Assembly (NCBI GenBank): GCA_903913865.1
Contig: CAIWMU010000181.1
Location: 1-64,000, forward strand
Length of the DNA stretch: 64,000 bases
Direction: 5' to 3'
Source: an uncultured Verrucomicrobia subdivision 3 bacterium
GTDB taxonomy: Bacteria > Verrucomicrobiota > Verrucomicrobiia > Limisphaerales > UBA8199
Every line of letters starts with the position of its first letter. The first letter of the stretch is position 1. The notes beneath the pieces are model-generated. The model made no database searches and was not told the origin of the DNA. It worked only from the letters and a program-made list of their open reading frames with translations. The position numbers and the translations under genes were made by a program. Below are positions 35,595 through 45,800 of the stretch, one piece after another.

Positions 35595-35989
35595 GGCTCT
35601 AAGTGTCTAACCGAGGTTATGTGTTGCTTTTACTACTTTACTATGCACTCCAGGTTTACAAGTCAAGACACAAAATGATTATTGGAGTTTCCATCACTTC
35701 GTTCCTTCCAAAGCGCCGGGTGTCCCTGCCCGATTCATTCACAAGCAACAATCAACGACAACTCTTACCGCCCCACTAGGACCCGGAAAACCCGCTTTCC
35801 CTCCCCTCTCCGCGCCTCCGCGCCTCCGCGTGAGATTCCTCCCCCCCGAAGCAGAAGCCCCCGCGCTGCCGTGGCTGGCATGCCGACGTCCCACAACACC
35901 AACGGTTCGGGTCCGGACGGCCTCTTCCACGCAAACGCCCCATTCACCGCCCCGACAAACTCACCCCCCCATCCAACCGGGAACGTTCC
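35595..35989. other. Intergenic region with flanking direct repeat
   Basis: 395 bp. The left half is AT-rich and should hold the promoter of the orphan gene. The right half includes the 84-bp block described separately and Pro-codon-like C-runs downstream of the uvrA stop. No gene seen. Confidence 0.5.
35785..35868 (+). repeat. Flanking direct repeat, right copy
   Basis: Matches 29291-29362 in the same orientation, with an extra CGCCTCCG unit inserted in the middle and one or two single-base changes. Confidence 0.6.
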
Positions 35990-38900
35990 TCACCCCTTCT
36001 TCCCCGGGTTCAACACTGCCGGAAGGAACCTTCCCGTGTGGGATGCCCGGCATTTGGCGACTTCCTCAGGGGTGCCTTCGGCCACCAGTTTTCCGCCACC
36101 CTCCCCGCCCTCGGGACCCAGGTCGATCACCCAATCCGCCTCGGCGATCAGTTCCAGGTTGTGCTCGATCACAATGACCGAGTGTCCGGCATCCACAAGC
36201 CGCTGGAGCACCTCCACCAGCTTCCGGACATCGGACAGGTGCAGGCCAATGCTGGGTTCCTCCAGGATGAAGAGGTTCCGGCGCGTGCCGGACTCCAGCG
36301 GATCGACCTCCTTGAGGCCGGTGAGGAGGTGGGAGACCAGCTTGACCCGCTGGGCCTCGCCACCGCTGAGCGTGGGACTCGTCTGGCCGAGCTTGATGTA
36401 GCCGAGACCCGTGTCGCACAGCGCCTGCAGCGGGCGCCGGATGCGCGGCACGCTCGCAAAGAACTCCAGCGCCGCCTCCACGGAAAGTTCCAGCACTTCG
36501 GCGATGTTCCTGCCGGAGTAGGTGATGTCGAGTGTCTCGGTATTGAACCGAGAACCGCCGCAGGCCTCGCACCTGACGAATGCGGGCGGCAGGAAGTTCA
36601 TCTCCAGTTTCACCACCCCGGCCCCCTCGCAGGTGGGGCAGCGGCCCTCCTTGCTGTTGAAGGAAAACCGGGAGGGGGAATAGCCCCGCAGCCGCGCCTC
36701 CGGAATGCCGGAGAAAAGCTTCCGGATCTCATCAAAAAAGCCCACATAGGTGGCCGGTATTGATCGCGGCGTTCGGCCGATGGGGGTCTGGTTCACCTCA
36801 TACACCGCCTGGATGGTTTCCCAGCCGGTGAGTGGATCCCCGGCGGCCGATTCCGGAGTCTTGCGCCGGTTCTTCAGGGCCGATTCAAGGGAGGGCAGCA
36901 GGCATTCGCGGATGAGGGTGCTTTTGCCCGAGCCGCTCACACCGGTGACGAGCACCAGCCGGTTGAGCGGAAAGCGGATGACATCCCCCTTCAAATTGTT
37001 CTTCCGCGCCTGGCGCAGCACCAGCTTCCCCTTGTTGCCCGTCTTGACCGGCCGCCGCTCGCCGCGCAGCGGATGATGATGCGTGGCGGCCATGGATTGC
37101 CCGGTGATGGATTCCGGATGGCGCATCAACTCCTCCAGGGTGCCCGCCGCCACAACCTGCCCGCCGTGGACGCCCGCTCCCGGTCCGAGGTCGATCACAT
37201 GATCGGCCCGCCGCATGGTTTCCTCGTCATGTTCCACCACGATGATCGAGTTGCCCCGGGCCTTCAGCTTCTGCAGCGCATCCAGCAACTGCTCGTTGTC
37301 CCGGGAGTGCAGGCCGATGGTGGGTTCATCCAGGATGTAGAGGACGCCGCTGAGATTCGAGCCCAGCTGCGCCGCCAGCCGGATCCGCTGACTTTCCCCG
37401 CCCGAGAGGGTCGGTACCCCGCGCCCCAGTTGCAGGTAGCCCAGGCCGACCTCCCCGAGGAACTTCAACCGCTCCCGGATCTCCGGCAGGATGTCCCGCG
37501 CAATGACCGCCTCGCGACCGGCGGGCTTGAATCCCCCGAACCACTCCAGCGCCCCGCCCACCGGCATGGCGGCAAGATCATCCATCGTGAGGCCCCCCTT
37601 GCGCTTCCCCGGTCCCGCGCCCTCAAGCCGCACTGCACGCGCCACCGGGTTGAGCCGGGCCCCGGCACATTTCGGGCACGGCTCACGCTTGCCCTCCTGC
37701 CATTCAAACCACGATTCCTCAATCGCCTCGGCCCGCGCCCCCCGGTCCACATCCGGCAGGTAGAACAACTCCCCGAACCCCCGGCACTCCGGACACCAGC
37801 CCCGGGGGGAGTTGTAACTGAAGTTCTTTGGATCCAGCACTTCAAAGGACTTCCCGCACTCCCGGCACGCCCGCTCCGTGGAGTGGATGCTCACGACCCC
37901 CTTGCGGTCCAGTGCGTAAAGCAATCCCCCGCCCAGTTTCAATGTGGCATCCACCAGCGCCTGCAGGGCCGCCGGTGATGCACCCCTGGCACAGGTGCCG
38001 GTGACGATCTCCACATCGTGCTCCCGGAACCGGTCCAGGCGCAGTCGTTCGCTGGTTTCATGCATCTTCCCGTCGGCACGCACCCGCCCGTAGCCGTGCG
38101 CCGCCGCCCACTCGGCGACATCGGTGTGGAAGCCCTTGCGGTTCCGCACCACCGGGGCCAGCAGGGTCAATTCCCCGCGCGAAGCCGTTTCCGTCCGCAA
38201 CCGCCGCGCCAGCTCGTCCCGCGTCTGCGCCTCCACCGGCAGATTGCAATCCGGACAATACTGCGTACCCAACCTCGCAAACAGCAGCCGGATGAAGTGG
38301 TGGATCTCCGTCACCGTCGCCACCGTGCTTTTTCCCCCGCCCCGGCTGGTCCGCTGTTCGATGCTCACCGTCGGCGGAATGCCTGTGATGAGATCCACAT
38401 CCGGCCGGGAGAGCTGCTCCACAAATTGGCGGGCATAGACATTCATTGAATCCAGGAACCGGCGCTGCCCCTCGGCAAAAAGGAGGTCAAATGCCAGGGT
38501 GCTCTTGCCCGAACCGCTCACCCCGGTGATCACCACAAATTGATTCCGGGGGACATCCAGCGTGATGTTCTTCAGGTTGTGCTCCCGCGCCCCGTGGATG
38601 TGGATCATCTCGGGTGCGGACTCCTCGCGCACCACCACCGGCAGCGCTGCCCCCGGGCGGCGTCCCCCCCTGGATGCAGCAGCCCCCTCCCGGGAGACGG
38701 CCATCCCCTTCAAAGCACGACCGGTATGGCTCTCCGGCATTTCGGCCAGTTCCTCAGGCGTGCCCTGCGCCACCAGCCGGCCGCCCAGATCGCCCGCTTC
38801 CGGGCCGAGATCAATCACCCAGTCGGCCGATTGGATCACATCCAGGTTGTGCTCAATGATCAGCGCGGAGTTCCCGGCATCCACAAGCCGCTGGAACACC

Positions 38901-41860
38901 TGGAGCAGCACCCGCACATCATCAAAATGCAGACCCGTTGTGGGCTCATCAAACAGGAACAGCGTCCCGCCTGCGGGCCGCGCCACGCCGCCGCCCCGCC
39001 CGCCGGATGGCGCATTCTCTCCAACTCCCGCCAGTTCACGGACGAGTTTCAGACGCTGGCTTTCACCACCGGAAAGGGTGTTGATCGGCTGGCCCAGCTT
39101 CAGATAGCCCAGCCCCACCTCCCGCAGCAATTCCAGGCTCTCCCGGGCCTGCCGCGCCGCCTTTTCTGTGCCAAACCCGGCCAGGAACTCAACCGCCTCA
39201 TCCACCGTGGCATCCAGCATGTCGGCGATCGATTTTCCCGTTCCGTCATCCGGCAGTCCTGTCCCGATCGTCCCGGGGCTGATCCTGATTTCCAGGATGT
39301 GGGAACGGTAGCGGCGGCCTTCGCAATCGGGGCAGCGGATGAAGACATCGCTCAAAAACTGCATCTCGATCTTCTCGAATCCCGCCCCCCGGCACCGCTC
39401 GCACTGGCCCTGGCCTGAATTGAAGCTGAACGCGCTCGCGTTGAGCCCCCGCTGCCCCGCAAGTTCACTCCGGGCAAACAGTTCCCGGATGTGGTCGAAT
39501 GCCCCGGTATAGACTGCTGGATTGGATCGCGGGGTCTTGCCCAGGATCGATTGATCCACAAACACCACGCGGTCCAGATGCTCCGCCCCTTTCAACGTGC
39601 CACAGGCCGGACGGCTCTCCCCCTGGGGAACCGGCGTCTCCGTTGAGGATTCATCCCCCTCGCCCGATGCCTCCGCCGCAGCTTCCCCAGCCCCCAGCCG
39701 CGCCGCCAGCAGCGGGTAAAGCCCCTCCCGGATGAGCGTGCTCTTGCCCGAGCCGCTCACTCCGGTGACGCACACCAAACGGCCCAGTGGAATCGTCACC
39801 TCGAATTCGTGCAGGTTGTGCAGGCTGATCCCGCCCAGTTGCAGCACCGGCTGGAAGGTGGCTTTTTTGCCGTAGGGCGGTATCGCCTCCCGAAGCTGCA
39901 TCTCCCCGCCTCTCACGGTGGAACCTCCCGCCACCCCTTCCGGCAGCAGCACCCCCCGCCGTCCTTCCGTGGAACCCCGGCTCCCCGCCGAGGTCATGGT
40001 CTTGAGCCCTGCAAGGTATTGCCCGGTGAGGGATGTCCTGCAGCGCAACAGTTCCGGGTAGCTCCCCTGGAAAATCAATTCCCCGCCGGTCGCCCCGTGG
40101 CCCGGACCCAGGTCCACAATATGATCGGCGGCCCGCATGATGCTCGCCTCATGCTCCACCACCACCACCGTGTTGCCCGCATCGCGTAACCGCTGCAGGA
40201 TCTGCACAAGCCGGTCCGTGTCGCGCGGATGCAGCCCCACGCTCGGCTCATCCAGCACAAACAAAGTGTTCACAAGCCGGGTGCCCAGGCAGGTGGTCAG
40301 GTTCACCCGTTCGGTCTCACCACCGGAAAGGGACCGCGTGGACCTGTTCAACGTCAGATAACCCAGCCCCACATCCTCCAGATACCCGAGGCGCGACCGC
40401 ACCTCATCCAAAGTCAGGCGCACCGGATCCCCGCCCGGTGCCGCAATCCCCGGTATCGACGCGATAAATCGCGACGCGTCCCGGACCGGCAGTTCGTAAA
40501 AATCGGCCAGGGTCAGCGAGTGGACAAACGCATCCGGCAGATCCCGGCGGGCTTTCAGGAACGGAATCTCAAGCCCCTCCGGAACACGCGCCCTGTAAAG
40601 CAGGGATTGCGGCTGGAACCGCGTGGCACCGCAGCGGGAACAGGGGGTGTAGGCCCGGTAGCGGGAGAGCATCACCCGCACATGCATCTTGTAGGCCTTG
40701 GACTCCAGCCAGCGGAAGTAGCCCTTCACCCCATACCACGCCCGGGGCCACTCATGCTCGTCATCCTTCCCATAGCCGGGTTCCCCCTCAATCACCAGCT
40801 TCTGATACCGCTCCGACAGGCGGTCAAACGGGACATCTGTGGGAATCTCCATCTGGCGGCACACCCGCATCAGATCGGTCTGGCATTCGGCCCCCTTGCC
40901 GGTGAGCCACGGTTTGACGACCCCCTGGGCGAGCGTCCGCGTCCGGTCCGGCACCGCCAGGTCGTAATCGATGCTGATGATCCGCCCGAACCCCTTGCAC
41001 TCGGGACAGGCCCCGACCGGGTGGTTGAAGCTGAACAGGGCCGGGCTGGGCTCCGCATATTCAATATCGCATCCGGCACAGTGCAGCCGCTGCGAAAACC
41101 GGCGGGCCTCCCCAGGTTGATCCCCCGCACCCGCAGCCCGCAGCGCCAGCCTCCCCTTGCCAAGATGATACGCCTGCTCGCAGGCCTCCACAAACCGCGA
41201 CCGGTTTGCCGGTGCGATCCGCAGCCGGTCCTGGATCACGGTCAAAACCGCCGGCAAAGCCCCGGCATCCTGGCCGATATCCTCAATCCGCTTCACCCGC
41301 CCGCCCCACACGAGCCGTTGATACCCCTGCTTCCGGATCAACTGGAACGATTCCTCCAGCGAAAGCCGGTCGGAACGGGGCACATCAAAAGTGATCAGCA
41401 CCTCGCCGCCCCCGTGGGCCTCCTGCGCCGCCTGCCACACCTTTTGCGCCGGATCCTTCCCCACCACCCTGCCGCAACCCTGGCAGTGCAGCACAGAGAT
41501 ATGCGGCCAGAGCACCTTCATGAAATCGCAGATCTCCGTCATTGTCCCCACGGTGGAACGTGTGGACTTCACCGCGTTCTGCTGCTCGATCGCCACCGCC
41601 GGGGGGATCCCCTCGATACTGTCCACCTGCGGCTTGTCCATCCGGTCCAGAAACTGCCGGGCATAGGGCGAGAAGGTCTCGATGTAGCGCCTCTGCCCCT
41701 CCGCAAACAGGGTGTCAAAGGCCAGGGAACTCTTGCCGGACCCGCTCAGTCCCGTCAGGACAATGAGCCGGTTCAACGGCAGTTCCAGGTCAAAATTCTT
41801 TAGGTTGTTATGGCGGACTCCCCGAAGACGTATCGCGGACCGCGCCGGCGAAATCAACAT
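35990..41860 (-). CDS. uvrA: Fused tandem UvrA, excinuclease ABC subunit A
   Basis: 1956 residues from MLISPARSAIRLRGVRHNNLKNF, about twice the usual UvrA length (about 940). Two complete UvrA units are joined head to tail, giving four ABC modules. Walker A motifs lie at about 41 (GLSGSGKSS), 703, 1114 and 1640 (GVSGSGKST), and LSGGE signatures at about 512, 930, 1485 and 1832. Zinc-finger cysteines are present in both units (CSRCGATRF, CERCRGAGF...CPDCEGRRY; CRECGKSFEV, CPKCAGARL, CPTCEGAGV...CEACGGSRF). UvrA loads UvrB at DNA lesions as a dimer; this chain could act as a covalent pseudo-dimer. A 48-codon upstream extension in frame is low-complexity and is rejected. Confidence 0.93.
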   Translation of the reverse strand: MLISPARSAIRLRGVRHNNLKNFDLELPLNRLIVLTGLSGSGKSSLAFDTLFAEGQRRYIETFSPYARQFLDRMDKPQVDSIEGIPPAVAIEQQNAVKSTRSTVGTMTEICDFMKVLWPHISVLHCQGCGRVVGKDPAQKVWQAAQEAHGGGEVLITFDVPRSDRLSLEESFQLIRKQGYQRLVWGGRVKRIEDIGQDAGALPAVLTVIQDRLRIAPANRSRFVEACEQAYHLGKGRLALRAAGAGDQPGEARRFSQRLHCAGCDIEYAEPSPALFSFNHPVGACPECKGFGRIISIDYDLAVPDRTRTLAQGVVKPWLTGKGAECQTDLMRVCRQMEIPTDVPFDRLSERYQKLVIEGEPGYGKDDEHEWPRAWYGVKGYFRWLESKAYKMHVRVMLSRYRAYTPCSRCGATRFQPQSLLYRARVPEGLEIPFLKARRDLPDAFVHSLTLADFYELPVRDASRFIASIPGIAAPGGDPVRLTLDEVRSRLGYLEDVGLGYLTLNRSTRSLSGGETERVNLTTCLGTRLVNTLFVLDEPSVGLHPRDTDRLVQILQRLRDAGNTVVVVEHEASIMRAADHIVDLGPGHGATGGELIFQGSYPELLRCRTSLTGQYLAGLKTMTSAGSRGSTEGRRGVLLPEGVAGGSTVRGGEMQLREAIPPYGKKATFQPVLQLGGISLHNLHEFEVTIPLGRLVCVTGVSGSGKSTLIREGLYPLLAARLGAGEAAAEASGEGDESSTETPVPQGESRPACGTLKGAEHLDRVVFVDQSILGKTPRSNPAVYTGAFDHIRELFARSELAGQRGLNASAFSFNSGQGQCERCRGAGFEKIEMQFLSDVFIRCPDCEGRRYRSHILEIRISPGTIGTGLPDDGTGKSIADMLDATVDEAVEFLAGFGTEKAARQARESLELLREVGLGYLKLGQPINTLSGGESQRLKLVRELAGVGENAPSGGRGGGVARPAGGTLFLFDEPTTGLHFDDVRVLLQVFQRLVDAGNSALIIEHNLDVIQSADWVIDLGPEAGDLGGRLVAQGTPEELAEMPESHTGRALKGMAVSREGAAASRGGRRPGAALPVVVREESAPEMIHIHGAREHNLKNITLDVPRNQFVVITGVSGSGKSTLAFDLLFAEGQRRFLDSMNVYARQFVEQLSRPDVDLITGIPPTVSIEQRTSRGGGKSTVATVTEIHHFIRLLFARLGTQYCPDCNLPVEAQTRDELARRLRTETASRGELTLLAPVVRNRKGFHTDVAEWAAAHGYGRVRADGKMHETSERLRLDRFREHDVEIVTGTCARGASPAALQALVDATLKLGGGLLYALDRKGVVSIHSTERACRECGKSFEVLDPKNFSYNSPRGWCPECRGFGELFYLPDVDRGARAEAIEESWFEWQEGKREPCPKCAGARLNPVARAVRLEGAGPGKRKGGLTMDDLAAMPVGGALEWFGGFKPAGREAVIARDILPEIRERLKFLGEVGLGYLQLGRGVPTLSGGESQRIRLAAQLGSNLSGVLYILDEPTIGLHSRDNEQLLDALQKLKARGNSIIVVEHDEETMRRADHVIDLGPGAGVHGGQVVAAGTLEELMRHPESITGQSMAATHHHPLRGERRPVKTGNKGKLVLRQARKNNLKGDVIRFPLNRLVLVTGVSGSGKSTLIRECLLPSLESALKNRRKTPESAAGDPLTGWETIQAVYEVNQTPIGRTPRSIPATYVGFFDEIRKLFSGIPEARLRGYSPSRFSFNSKEGRCPTCEGAGVVKLEMNFLPPAFVRCEACGGSRFNTETLDITYSGRNIAEVLELSVEAALEFFASVPRIRRPLQALCDTGLGYIKLGQTSPTLSGGEAQRVKLVSHLLTGLKEVDPLESGTRRNLFILEEPSIGLHLSDVRKLVEVLQRLVDAGHSVIVIEHNLELIAEADWVIDLGPEGGEGGGKLVAEGTPEEVAKCRASHTGRFLPAVLNPGKKG

Positions 41861-41981
41861 GCGCGGACAAGGTAGTGCCAGCCCGCCACCCGTGCAAGGG
41901 ATGGCACCAGCCGGAAAATCCCACCCAACCCCATTCCCCACGCCCCCAACACCTGCCTGAACCGCCCCACGCCCCTCCCCC

Positions 41982-42761
41982 TCAGCTGGAATCCCCCACC
42001 CCACACGCCAAGGCCTCCGAACCCGTCTCCGCAGCCATCCGCTCCAACCTGTCTTTCCGCTCCTCCCAATCGGGCATCACCCTCTGCAACAGTGCATGGA
42101 AAGCCGGACCATGCGAAGCGTGGACAAGATGACACAGCTCATGCACCACCACATAGTCGATGCAGGAGGGCGGTGCCATGACCAGCTCGGGATTCAGGTA
42201 GATGAGTCCCCGCCCGGTCCAACTCCCCCACCGCTTCGGCATCCGCCTCAGGCGGAGTTGCGGGGCGACCAGACGCCCGTGGAACCGGGCCACGCATTCC
42301 ACCAGACTTCGGGCGAACCGCTCCCTTGCGCGCTTCAAAAACCAGGCTGCAACCAAATCCCGCACCCGCTCACACTCCCCCGGTCGCACTGTTTCAACCC
42401 GGATGAACCTCCCCTTCAGCTTCGCCCCCTCCACCGGCCCCTCCACCACCTTCAACCGGTATTGGCGACCCAGATAACGGTGGGTCTCACCGCTGACATA
42501 CCGCCGGGGGGGCAGCTTCGGGAGGAAGTCCGAAAAATAGTCCTGCTGCCGCCGGATCCACCTGGCCCGCCGCCTCACCCGTGCCATCACTGCGGCAATC
42601 CCGGCCTGCCTCGGCGCCGTCACCACCACCGACAGGTCCGGCTTCACCTGGATCGCCAGCGTCCTGCGGGACGTCCTTTTGAGCAAAAAGCCTATCCGGC
42701 GCCCGCCGGACTCGACCTCATGCCGCTCCTCCACGCACTTGGATTGGTCACTCTTCTCCAT
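41982..42761 (-). CDS. YgjP/DUF45-type zinc metallopeptidase
   Basis: 259 residues. The start MEKSDQSK is chosen because GGGAGG lies six bases upstream; longer starts overlap hsdR. The family is shown by RRIGFLLKRTSRRTLAIQV, WIRRQQDYFSDF, YVSGETHRYLGRQYRLKV, WGSWTGRGLIYLNPELV, and the zinc motif VVHELCHLVHASHGPAFHALL (HELCH plus a downstream His). These WLM/SprT-related proteins often sit next to hsdR in type I loci, as here (47 bp after hsdR). Its last codons are duplicated in the chimeric ORF at 54535-54678. The cellular substrate is unknown. Confidence 0.88.
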   Translation of the reverse strand: MEKSDQSKCVEERHEVESGGRRIGFLLKRTSRRTLAIQVKPDLSVVVTAPRQAGIAAVMARVRRRARWIRRQQDYFSDFLPKLPPRRYVSGETHRYLGRQYRLKVVEGPVEGAKLKGRFIRVETVRPGECERVRDLVAAWFLKRARERFARSLVECVARFHGRLVAPQLRLRRMPKRWGSWTGRGLIYLNPELVMAPPSCIDYVVVHELCHLVHASHGPAFHALLQRVMPDWEERKDRLERMAAETGSEALACGVGDSS

Positions 42762-42807
42762 TGCCCTCCCACTCGCGGCCATCTGCCGCTGTCCACTGTC
42801 CCCGGCA

Positions 42808-45800
42808 TCACCGGGCATAACGGTTCTTCGCAATTTCCAGCGACCGCTCAATGATCGCGTCCATGTCCTCCACCGTCAGCGCCAGCCCATGCTCCGACTT
42901 CACCGCATACAACAGGTCGTCAATCGCATTCCGCATCTCGTTCTGCCGGTCCATGTTCGTGCGCCAGTCCACCCCCACCCTTGCTTGGATCGCATCGTCA
43001 ATCCGCACCGCCACATCCGCAGCCAGCCCCGGCAGCGTCTCCGCCCCCACCGGCAGCCTTCCCAGCACCTCGTTTACCACGCCGTAAAAGGCTTTCGCCA
43101 CATCCCGGTGCCGCAGCACCGGCGGCAGGTTGTCGCCCGTGCGCGTCACCACCGCCTCCATCGCCTCGGTGGCACGCTTCAGATACTCCCCCTCGCTGAT
43201 CCGCCGCTCACGGTAGGCCTCAATCGCCTCCTCAAGGATCTTCGAGAACCGCCGGTAAAACACCGGATCATCATCCATCTTGTCGGTGATGGTCCGCGCC
43301 GTCCGGTGCGCGATCGTGTCCGCCTTTGATCCCGCCCCCTCCAGCCTCTCCACCTCCGCCTTGAACTTGTCCCGCTCAAAGATGCTGATCAGTTCCGTGA
43401 TCTTGCACACCTCGCTGGCCACCACGTGCGTGTCCACCAGCTTCTGCACCTTGGCCTCATACTCCTTGTAATCAATCTCCTCGGCATAACGCTTCTTCAC
43501 CGCCGCCCGCAGCTTCATGAAAAATGCAAGGTCATCCTTGTAACGCCGGATCTTCGTTTCCGGGGTTTCCCGGAGAAACCGTGCGCTCGACAGGGCCACC
43601 CCCAGTGTCCGGTGGAAGCCGCACAATTTCTCGTAGAATTTCTGCCGCAGATCCTCGTCCGCCAGCACCCGCTCATACTCCTCCTCGTCCAGCTTGTTCC
43701 TGACCCCCCGGAATACATCCAGCAGTTCAGAATGCCTCTGGGACACCTGACCCGCCACCGCCCCGATGTCCCCCAGCGCCGAACTCACATCCTCCCCGTC
43801 AAAATCCGGCAGCGCGGCATACAGATCCAGCGCCAGGTCCAATTCCTGGATCACCCCATAGTAATCCACAATATAACCATAATCCTTGCCCTCCCACAGC
43901 CGGTTCACCCGCGCGATCGCCTGCAGCAGCGTGTGCTCCTTCAGCGACCGGCACACATACAGCACCGTGTTCCGCGGAGCGTCAAATCCCGTGAGCAGCT
44001 TGTCCACCACGATGATGATCTCCGGCTCCGGTCCGTGCTTGAACGCATTGATCACCTGCCGGTTGTACGCTTTCTCATTCCCGTGCTTCGCCATCACCAC
44101 CTTCCAGAACGCCTGCACATCCTCCCTGCCCACCGTGTAAACATCGTCATTCCCCTCCCGCGTGTCCGGACCCGAAATCAGCACCTCGGATGTCACCCCG
44201 CCAAACTCATCCAGATACCGCTTGAACCGGATCGCTGTCGCCTTGTCGGGTGCCGTCAGTTGCGCCTTGAATCCCGTCCCCTGCCAGTTTTCGACAAAAT
44301 GCTCCCGGATGTCATGGGCCACGAGGTAAATCCGGCTCTGCGCCTTGTTCAACTGGTCCGCTGTCGCAAACTTCCGCTTCAGATCCGCCTTCTGGGCATC
44401 ATTCAACACCCCCGCAGCCACCTCAAACCACTTGTCCACAGCCTTCCCCTGCACCTCCTGCAGCGCGTGCCGCCCCTCATACAACAGCGGCACCACCGCC
44501 TTGTCCTTCACCGCCTGGTCTATCGTGTATGCGGGCAGGATGATCCCCCCGAACCGCCGCGCCGTGTTCTTCTCCCGCTTCATCAACGGTGTCCCGGTAA
44601 ACCCGATGAAACATGCCTTCGGCAGCACCTTCTCCATCTGCGCCCCGGCCTCCCCATACACGCTCCGGTGGCTTTCATCCACCAGCACAAACAGGTTCGG
44701 CGATTCATCCCGAAACTCCCCCGCCCTCAGCGCCGCATCAAATTTGTCCAGCACCGTCGTCATCACCTCCGCCTTCCCCTCCTTGATCAGCCTCGCCAGG
44801 TGCTTCCCGGTCAGCGCCTGCACCGGCTCCAGCCCGCATTGGTGGAACGTCTTCTTGATCTGGTCATCCAGATCCACCCGGTCCGTCACCAGCAGCAGCC
44901 GCGCCCCGGCCAGTCCCGGCTCCAGCGCCAGGGATTTCGCCAGCATCACCATCGTCAGCGATTTTCCCGATCCCTGCGTGTGCCACACCACCCCGCCCAG
45001 CCGCCGCTCCTGCCCCTCCGGAAGCACCCGCACCCGTTCCACGATGCTCTTCACCGTGAAATATTGCTGGTAGCGGGCTATCTTCTTCTCCCCCGCGTCA
45101 TACACAATGAACCGCCACGCCAGATCCAGCAGCCGCTCCGGCCGGCACAGGCAGTAAAGTCCCTTGTCCTGCCCTGTCACCTGCCGGGGCTGGGCTTCAA
45201 GCTCATCAAAAAACTCCCGCACATAGCCGAACCGGTCCGCAAACAACCTCTCCTTTTGCGCCCGCGTCAACGGCCGGTTCACGATCGCACCCACCTCCGC
45301 CTCCAGATCCTTCTCCCGGCTCCCCTCCAGCTCCCGCCAGTGCGACCAGAATTTCGCCGCCGTCCCTGTCGTCCCATACGAGGCCTCGTTCTTCGAAAGC
45401 CCCACCAGCAACTGCGCGAACGTGAAAAGCCTCGGAATGTAATCATCCCCCTGGTTGCGGATATGCTGCGAAACGGCCTGCGGCAGCAGATCCTTCCCAC
45501 CCAGCACCGGCTGCTTGCACTCAATCACCGCCAGCGGTATCCCGTTCACGAACAACACCACATCGGGACGGCACAGATCCCTGCTCCCCGAACGCTCCAC
45601 CTCAAACTCCCCCACCACATGAAACACGTTGTTCCCCGGATTCCGCCAATCAATATACTGCAGAGTGAAACTCTTCGTGTCCCCACCCGCATCCCCCCCG
45701 GCCGCAGCCGGGATCGTCTGCTCCAGCGCCTTGCCCAGGCTCAGCAGGTCATACACCCGCTCACTGGTCCGCACCAGCCCGTCAAACGGAATGTCCTTCA

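Noticed and set aside
40229-41803. 524-codon frame antisense to uvrA
   Set aside because: Shadow of the UvrA frame, rich in His, Arg and Pro, no similarity to any family.
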